From an uncultured Lachnospiraceae bacterium (GTDB lineage: Bacteria; Bacillota; Clostridia; Lachnospirales; Lachnospiraceae): a stretch of 64,000 nt of DNA. Made by a program: the position numbers and the translations under genes. The notes beneath the pieces are model-generated. The model was not told the DNA's origin. It saw only the letters and a program-made list of their open reading frames with translations, and did not search any database. The stretch covers positions 1 through 64,000 of the forward strand of contig CALWRS010000009.1 in NCBI GenBank assembly GCA_944384025.1. Reading direction: 5' to 3'. Each line of letters starts with the position of its first letter. Position 1 is the stretch's first letter. Shown one piece after another: positions 58,607-64,000 of the stretch.

Positions 58607-60790
58607 ATGAAGATTATTAAAAGAAACGGCTCGGAAGAGACTTTTAACCGGGAAAAAATCAAAAACGCTATCTTAAAAGCGAACAACGAAACGGATCACA
58701 AGCCGGAACTTACGATGCGTCAGATTGACTATATTTCGCTTGTGATTGAAGATTACTGCAACGAAATCGGGCGCGCGCTTTCCGTGGAGGAAATCCAAGA
58801 GTTGGTAGAAACACACATTATTTTACAGGGCGCACCGGAAACAGCAAAGCGCTATATCCGCTATCGTTTCACAAGAAACTTAGCCCGCGTTGCAAACACA
58901 ACGGACAATCAAATTTTGTCCCTGATTGAGTGCAACAACGAAGAAGTGAAGCAGGAAAATTCCAATAAAAACCCGACGGTCAACTCCGTACAGCGTGACT
59001 ATATGGCGGGAGAAGTCAGCAAAGACCTGACAAAGCGGATTTTGCTTCCGGAGGAAATTGTCCGTGCGCACGAGGAAGGCATTATCCACTTTCACGACGC
59101 CGACTATTTCGCGCAGCATATGCATAACTGCGACCTTGTAAACCTAGAAGACATGCTGCAAAACGGCACAGTTATTTCCGGCACGATGATTGAGCGGCCG
59201 CATTCGTTCTCTACGGCATGCAACATTGCCACGCAGATTATCGCGCAGGTCGCTTCCAACCAATACGGCGGCCAGTCCATTTCTCTTTCGCATTTAGCGC
59301 CGTTTGTGCAAGTGTCAAGAGAAAAAATCCGGCGGCAGTCGGCTGCGGAAATGGAAGCGCTTGGGATTGCCATTAGTCCGGAAAAGATGAACGCGCTTGT
59401 GGAAAAACGGCTCCGCGAGGAGATTAACCGCGGCGTGCAGACAATTCAGTACCAAGTCGTAACGCTTTTGACGACAAACGGACAGGCGCCGTTTGTTACT
59501 GTGTTCATGTACTTGAACGAAGCGAAGAACGAGCAGGAAAAAAAGGACCTAGCGATTATCATCGAAGAAATCCTCAACCAGCGTATTATCGGTACGAAAA
59601 ACGAGGCAGGCGTTTGGGTGACGCCGGCGTTCCCGAAACTGATTTACGTTTTGGAGGAAGACAACATCCGCGAAGATTCTCCGTATTGGTATTTGACCGA
59701 ATTGGCGGCAAAATGCACCGCAAAGCGCATGGTGCCGGATTATATTTCCGAAAAAGTTATGCTGCAAAACAAAATCGACGAAAACGGCGAAGGCCATTGC
59801 TACACGTGCATGGGCTGCCGCAGCTTCTTAACGCCTTATGTAGACGAAAACGGCAAACCGAAGTATTACGGGCGGTTTAACCAAGGCGTCGTAACGCTTA
59901 ATCTTGTAGACGTTGCCTGCACAGCCTGCCGCGACTCCAGAAACGAGGAGCGCTTCTGGGAAGTTTTGCAGGAGCGGCTGGAGCTTTGCCATCGGGCGCT
60001 TCAGTGCCGCCACAAGCGTTTAAAGGGAACGCTTTCGGATGCTGCGCCGATTCTTTGGCAATACGGCGCGCTTGCCAGATTAAAGAAAAAAGAGCCGATT
60101 GACCGGCTGCTTTACGGCGGATACTCCACCTTGTCTTTAGGATACGCAGGACTTTGGGAGTGCGTTTACGAAGTGACTGGAAAGAAGCTGACGGAGCCGG
60201 AAGGCGAAGCATTTGGACTGCGCGTTATGGAAGCGTTAAACGCGGCGTGCGCACAGTGGAAAGCCGAAGAAAACATTCATTATTCCCTTTACGGAACGCC
60301 GCTTGAGTCAACGACGTACAAGTTTGCAAAGAGCCTGCAAAAGCGCTTTGGCATTATTCCAGGCGTAACGGATAAAAATTATATTACGAACTCCTACCAT
60401 ATTCACGTGACCGAGGAAATCGACGCGTTTGCAAAGCTGGCGCTAGAGTCGAAGTTTCAAAACCTCTCTCCCGGCGGCGCGATTTCCTACGTGGAAGTTC
60501 CGAATATGCAGCATAACATTCCTGCGGTATTAGAAGTGATGAAGTTCATATACGACAACATCATGTACGCGGAGCTGAATACAAAGAGCGACTACTGTCA
60601 GGTGTGCGGCTATGACGGAGAAATCCAGATTGTAGAAGAAGACGGCAAGCTGATTTGGAGATGCCCAAACTGCGGCAACGAAGACCAGTCGAAGATGAAT
60701 GTGGCAAGACGTACGTGCGGCTACATCGGAACGCAGTTTTGGAATCAGGGACGCACGCAGGAAATTCGTGAAAGGGTATTGCACTTATAA
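58607..60790 (+). CDS. nrdD: Anaerobic ribonucleoside-triphosphate reductase
   Basis: The class III reductase makes dNTPs from NTPs using a glycyl radical under anaerobic conditions. The 727-residue length is normal. It has an N-terminal ATP-cone (about 1-90), a core with the Cys pair CYTCMGC, a C-terminal zinc site (CQVCGYD...CPNCGN) and the glycyl-radical segment RRTCGYIGTQFWNQGR. The start is ATG 58607 with only a weak GGGGGAA site. The nrdG start overlaps its stop by one base. The promoter carries paired NrdR-like boxes. Confidence 0.97.
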   Translation: MKIIKRNGSEETFNREKIKNAILKANNETDHKPELTMRQIDYISLVIEDYCNEIGRALSVEEIQELVETHIILQGAPETAKRYIRYRFTRNLARVANTTDNQILSLIECNNEEVKQENSNKNPTVNSVQRDYMAGEVSKDLTKRILLPEEIVRAHEEGIIHFHDADYFAQHMHNCDLVNLEDMLQNGTVISGTMIERPHSFSTACNIATQIIAQVASNQYGGQSISLSHLAPFVQVSREKIRRQSAAEMEALGIAISPEKMNALVEKRLREEINRGVQTIQYQVVTLLTTNGQAPFVTVFMYLNEAKNEQEKKDLAIIIEEILNQRIIGTKNEAGVWVTPAFPKLIYVLEEDNIREDSPYWYLTELAAKCTAKRMVPDYISEKVMLQNKIDENGEGHCYTCMGCRSFLTPYVDENGKPKYYGRFNQGVVTLNLVDVACTACRDSRNEERFWEVLQERLELCHRALQCRHKRLKGTLSDAAPILWQYGALARLKKKEPIDRLLYGGYSTLSLGYAGLWECVYEVTGKKLTEPEGEAFGLRVMEALNAACAQWKAEENIHYSLYGTPLESTTYKFAKSLQKRFGIIPGVTDKNYITNSYHIHVTEEIDAFAKLALESKFQNLSPGGAISYVEVPNMQHNIPAVLEVMKFIYDNIMYAELNTKSDYCQVCGYDGEIQIVEEDGKLIWRCPNCGNEDQSKMNVARRTCGYIGTQFWNQGRTQEIRERVLHL

Positions 60791-61311
60791 TGCATTACGG
60801 AAACATAAAAAAATGTGATATAGCAAACGGGACCGGAATTCGCACGGTCCTGTTTGTGTCCGGCTGTACGCATCATTGCAAAGGCTGCTTTCAGCCTCAG
60901 ACGTGGGACTTTGGCTACGGAGAGGAGTACACGGCGGAAACGGAGAGCGAAATTATAAATTCGCTTCGCCCTTCTTACGTGCACGGGCTGACGCTTCTTG
61001 GCGGCGAGCCGATGGAACCGGACAATCAGCGGGCGCTTATGCCTCTTTTGCGCCGGATCCGAAAAGAGCTTCCCGAAAAAACAATCTGGTGTTATTCCGG
61101 CTACACTTGGGAAGAGCTGACCGGAGAGAGCCGTGCGCGCTGCGAAGTGACGGACGAGATGATTTCTCTTCTAGACGTCTTAGTAGACGGCGAGTTTGTG
61201 GAGGAAAAGAAAAACATTTCCCTGCAATTTCGCGGAAGCGAGAACCAGCGGCTGATTGACGTGCCGAAAACACTTGCAAAAGGCGAGGTGGTAGCGTGGA
61301 AGGAAGCGTGA
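60790..61311 (+). CDS. nrdG: Anaerobic RNR-activating radical SAM protein
   Basis: NrdG generates the glycyl radical on NrdD using SAM and a 4Fe-4S cluster. The 173-residue protein has the cluster motif CTHHCKGC (CxxxCxxC) near residues 26-33 and the LLGGEPMEP loop. It starts at the overlapping TAATG with nrdD and overlaps the next gene by 16 bases. Confidence 0.96.
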   Translation: MHYGNIKKCDIANGTGIRTVLFVSGCTHHCKGCFQPQTWDFGYGEEYTAETESEIINSLRPSYVHGLTLLGGEPMEPDNQRALMPLLRRIRKELPEKTIWCYSGYTWEELTGESRARCEVTDEMISLLDVLVDGEFVEEKKNISLQFRGSENQRLIDVPKTLAKGEVVAWKEA

Positions 61312-61904
61312 GCAAAGAAGACAGGGAATGGAACGTGTCGATGAACCTGTTTAAATTAGAGCGTCAAAGAGACCGGCTGCGGCTTGCTCTTTCGGAGCTT
61401 ACAAAAGACTACGAAAGCCTTGCTGTACGTATGCGGCAGGAAAGAGCGGGCGTTATTGTTTCGTGGGCAACGCTTCTGGCGCTTGTTGCAGTTTCGCAAT
61501 ACGTCATTGAAATTTTTTTGACAAGAGGCTACGGAACACTCTCCATCGTTCCTGCCGTTATTTTGCAAGGGATGTGCATCTTTGCTTACGCGTCGCTGCT
61601 TGTTTACTGTGCGCACCAAACCTTTTCCCTTCTTTTTCGCTGCAGTGCAAAAGAAAGCGATTACGTTGAGCGGGAGCGCATTCAAACGTACCCCAAGGAG
61701 GAAGAGTACCTTTTTTCCTGTATGCAGCGTCTGCGAGACAAAATGAAAATGCTCGATAGAGTGGAGAATACGCTAAATCGGCAAGGAGAAATTACGCAGG
61801 AAGAGCAGGATCTGTTAGACGACCCGAATCCGGCAAGACTTCCGACGAATAAATACACAAATTTGTCCGTTTGGTTTTTTTCGTGGCTGTTCGGGAAAAA
61901 ATAA
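61296..61904 (+). CDS. Two-span membrane protein after nrdG
   Basis: A 202-residue protein of no family I recognise. An N-terminal charged, probably coiled-coil region (about 18-50) is followed by two hydrophobic spans (about 52-72 and 82-108), then a long charged helical tail (about 120-175) and an aromatic C-terminus (VWFFSWLFGKK). The start is GTG 61296 inside the nrdG end; GTG 61308 is an alternative. It is translationally linked to nrdG but need not share its function. Confidence 0.7.
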   Translation: MEGSVSKEDREWNVSMNLFKLERQRDRLRLALSELTKDYESLAVRMRQERAGVIVSWATLLALVAVSQYVIEIFLTRGYGTLSIVPAVILQGMCIFAYASLLVYCAHQTFSLLFRCSAKESDYVERERIQTYPKEEEYLFSCMQRLRDKMKMLDRVENTLNRQGEITQEEQDLLDDPNPARLPTNKYTNLSVWFFSWLFGKK

Positions 61905-61934
61905 AGCAGGCGCGGCGAAAAATTCATAAACTAC

Positions 61935-61962
61935 TTGACAGGAACATAAAAAACATTACTAT
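61935..61962 (+). promoter_or_regulatory. Possible promoter before the ATP-grasp gene
   Basis: TTGACA (61935-61940) with TACTAT (61957-61962) after 16 bases. It lies upstream of a terminator-like hairpin, so transcripts from it would meet the hairpin almost at once. Confidence 0.45.
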
Positions 61963-61974
61963 AAGAGAAACAAT

Positions 61975-62007
61975 GGAGTTGGCGCTGCCGGCTCCTTTTT
62001 CTTTTTT
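61975..62007 (+). terminator. Terminator or attenuator between 61904 and 62046
   Basis: GGAGTTGGC (61975-61983) pairs with GCCGGCTCC (61987-61995) with two G-T pairs, followed by TTTTTCTTTTTT. The end of the T tract (62001-62007) can itself pair with AAAAAAG at 62012-62018. It ends the nrd transcript or attenuates the downstream gene. Confidence 0.7.
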
Positions 62008-62045
62008 GGTGAAAAAAGAAACTATTTTATGATAGGGAGGCAGCA

Positions 62046-62982
62046 ATGAGCACGATTGACCTATACGAACGAACCGAAGTAATAAACGAATGGCTGGCCC
62101 GTTACGGAGTAAAGTTTGGAATTTACAAAAACAATCAGTTTAAGGAGCAGCTGTTCCCCTTTGACGCCATCCCGCGCGTTTTAAGCGCGCAGGAGTTTGC
62201 CGTAATGGAGAAGGGCCTGAAACAAAGAGTGAAGGCGCTGAACCTGTTTTTGAAAGATATATACGGCGAAAAGGCGATTCTTAGGGACAAAGTGATTCCG
62301 GAAGAATTTATTTACTCCTCAAGCGGCTACACGACGCAGTGCGAGGGAATCCGCCCGCCAAAAGACGTCTTTTCCCATATTTCCGGCATTGATTTGGTGC
62401 AGGGAAAGGATGGGGAGTGGTACATTCTGGAAGATAATCTCCGCGTCCCTTCCGGCGCTTTGTATCCGATGATTGCGCGTGAGCTTTGCAGAAGAAGCAG
62501 TCCGCGCACGTTTCGGGAAAATCACATTGAGGACAATCGAAATTATGCGGATTTGCTCTCGCATGTAATGGAGCACGTAAATACCGGAGAAATTTCCGTT
62601 GTCTTAACGCCGGGGCGCTACAACGCCGCTTACTTTGAGCATTCCTTCTTAGCTGAGCGGATGCATGTGCCGCTTGTAGAGCACGACGATTTGGTTGTGG
62701 AAAACGAGCACCTGTATTTTATTGAATTTTAACCCGGAGTCCGTGATTGGAATTCCGCACATCTTTGACGTCTACCGCAGAGGAAACGTAGCGCTTTTAA
62801 ATGCGCCGGGGAACGGTATTGCCGATGACAAAGGAATTTACTACTTCGTTCCGAAGATGATTTGCTACTATCTAAGCGAAGAACCGATTTTAAAAAACGC
62901 GCCGACGTATTTGCCGTTTTACGAGGAAGACCGCAAATATGCGCTGGAGAATTTCGACCGCCTTACGTCTGCTATGAAATGA
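62046..62982 (+). pseudogene. Circularly permuted ATP-grasp gene, broken
   Basis: The first frame (62046-62732) encodes the N-terminal ~225 residues of a circularly permuted ATP-grasp protein (SSSGYTTQCEGIRPPKDVF, DLVQGKDGEWYILEDNLRVP). It stops just after LYFIEF. The next frame (from about 62731) continues the same family at FNPESVIGIPHIFDVYRRGN and LLNAPGNGIADDKGIYYFVP, then ends at 62982. About 20-30 residues between the pieces and the whole C-terminal third are missing. Intact members ligate peptide-like products. A good GGGAGG ribosome binding site remains. This is either a decayed gene or an assembly defect. Confidence 0.75.
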
Positions 62983-63641
62983 TTCGCCGGATTACGGAGC
63001 ATCCGGAGTACCTGCAAGGAATTGTAGAAATTTATCCGGCAATGAATCCGCTTGGAATCGATTCGGTAAGTCGGGGCATTCCCGGCTTTGATCTGGATAT
63101 GAACCGCCTGTTTCCGGGCTCGAAGGACGGGGCAATGACAGAATACCTGGCGGCGGGAATTGTGAGCGACCTTTTAGGGAGCAGTCTTTGTGTGGATATT
63201 CACGCAAGCAACATCTACTTAACGGAGATGCCGCAGATTCGCATTAACGAGCTGCACAAAGATATGCTGCTTCCTTACGCGCGCCTGGCAAATGTGGATT
63301 TTGTCTGGGTACACGGCGCGAACACTGTCTTAGAGGCGACTTTGGCGCACAGCTTAAACAGCCGTCAGACGCCGACGCTTGTTGTGGAGATGGGCGTTGG
63401 GATGCGCATTACAAAAGAATACGGCGACCAGCTGTGTGAAGGGCTCTTTTCGCTGATGAAACATCTGGGGATTTGGAGCGGGCAGGCGCAGGCAGTGAAA
63501 AAACCGCTCATCGGTTACCGCCCGGAGGAAGTGGCGTTTTTAAACGCGCCCGTTTCCGGCATTTTTCTAAAGGAGTGCACGCACGGCGAATACGTTGAAA
63601 AAGGGCAGCACAACGTCCGTTATCGACGAAGCAAGCGCTGA
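62964..63641 (+). pseudogene. AstE/AspA-like deacylase gene A, truncated both ends
   Basis: From YVCYEMIRRITEHPEY (62964) the frame reads a succinylglutamate desuccinylase/aspartoacylase-type zinc hydrolase: NPLGIDSVSRG, FDLDMNRLFPG, VDIHASNIYL (metal-binding region) and THGEYVEKG near the C-terminus. The N-terminal part with the first metal-binding motif is absent. The C-terminal domain breaks off after EKGQ into ten unrelated residues. It has no proper start signal. It is best read as a remnant left by flanking deletions. Confidence 0.7.
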
Positions 63642-63981
63642 GCAGGTTGTAGAAAGTGTGCTGCGCTATATGCGGGCGGAAGGAATTTTGTCGGGAGAAA
63701 TAGAACCGGCACCCGCCTCCGTCATTGTCTCGGACCGGCAAATCGCATCGGTTCGGCCGGAAAAGGCAGGGTTTTTCCGACCGCTTGTAAAGCCTGGAGA
63801 CCGGGTTTTGGCTCATCAGCCGATTGCGCGCTTAGAAGAAGTGTACTTTGGGCAAACGCTTGAGGAGCTTGTATCGCCGTGTGACGGAATTGTCTTTTTT
63901 GTACACGATGAGCCGCTTACTTATGCAAATACGGCGGTCTGCAAGATCATCCGTTGCGAAACGCCTGCCGGTGTGCTATGA
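63595..63981 (+). pseudogene. AstE/AspA-like deacylase gene B, C-terminal part
   Basis: From about 63604 the frame reads STTSVIDEASAEQVVESVLR and ends with the beta-barrel tail of an AstE-type protein (FFRPLVKPGDRVLAHQPIA, LVSPCDGIVFFVHDEPLTY). The first ~200 residues, including all zinc ligands, are missing. The nominal TTG start lies in the end of gene A. It appears to be the surviving 3' part of a second, tandem AstE-like gene. Only 19 bases of sequence follow its stop. Confidence 0.7.
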
Positions 63982-64000
63982 TGTTGCACAGAAAGGCAAA

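Noticed and set aside
1-64000. CRISPR arrays, tRNA or rRNA genes, insertion sequences, prophage genes
   Set aside because: None was recognised on reading. Short tRNAs or structured RNAs could be missed without tRNAscan or Rfam searches.

Overview
The window looks like a chromosomal segment of a spore-forming, strictly anaerobic Firmicute, most likely a Lachnospiraceae member. The evidence is a class III ribonucleotide reductase pair (nrdD-nrdG), the forespore operon spoIIAA-spoIIAB-sigF with spoVA genes beside it, small clostridial families such as a DUF4250-like protein, a stand-alone TrpB2, and a gene set resembling the DUF5717/DUF5716 families. Lineage is inferred from gene content only. 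Genes have strong AGGAGG-type ribosome binding sites, and many have sigma-A promoters with 17-bp spacers. No rRNA, tRNA, CRISPR array, insertion sequence or prophage was seen.

Layout. 0.1-7.6 kb: a five-gene operon of an anchored Pro/Thr-rich protein, a giant solenoid protein, an actin/Hsp70-like ATPase, a repeat protein and a YD-repeat-like lipoprotein. This is the best candidate here for an undescribed system. 7.7-12.1 kb: valS, then a 45-codon gene coupled to a zinc-ribbon/TPR membrane protein. 12.2-19.0 kb: the sporulation island, in which spoVAC and spoVAD are separated by an inverted membrane glycosyltransferase-like gene. 19.0-23.6 kb (minus strand): polysaccharide deacetylase, class A PBP, YigZ, DUF4250-like. 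23.6-26.6 kb: small proteins, a decayed fic gene, a palindromic repeat and trpB2. 26.6-34.0 kb: an ABC exporter pair, a Na/Pi transporter and an LTA-synthase-like enzyme. 34.0-40.4 kb: GH74-like and GH43 genes, the latter overlapping tatD-rsmA-GNAT.

40.5-44.7 kb: a lipoprotein, an AI-2E-type exporter, a Cys-rich hypothetical protein and tadA, the last two overlapping convergently. 44.9-50.8 kb: galK between two cyclic-di-GMP-type proteins, one a LacI-sensor/GGDEF protein and one an HTH/PAS protein with degenerate GGDEF and EAL domains. 50.8-54.1 kb: asnS and a zinc/manganese ABC importer with no ATPase gene. 54.1-58.4 kb (minus strand): a metallophosphoesterase, a cytosolic ParB-like/BMP fusion, bioY and birA. 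58.4-61.9 kb: a pair of NrdR-like boxes, nrdD, nrdG and a membrane protein. 62.0-64.0 kb: an ATP-grasp gene and two AstE-like genes carrying three apparent deletion junctions.

Functional themes are sporulation and envelope building, plant-glycan and galactose use with second-messenger signalling, cofactor and metal uptake, and anaerobic deoxynucleotide supply. Functions were assigned by reading motifs and remembered family features; no database search was run.
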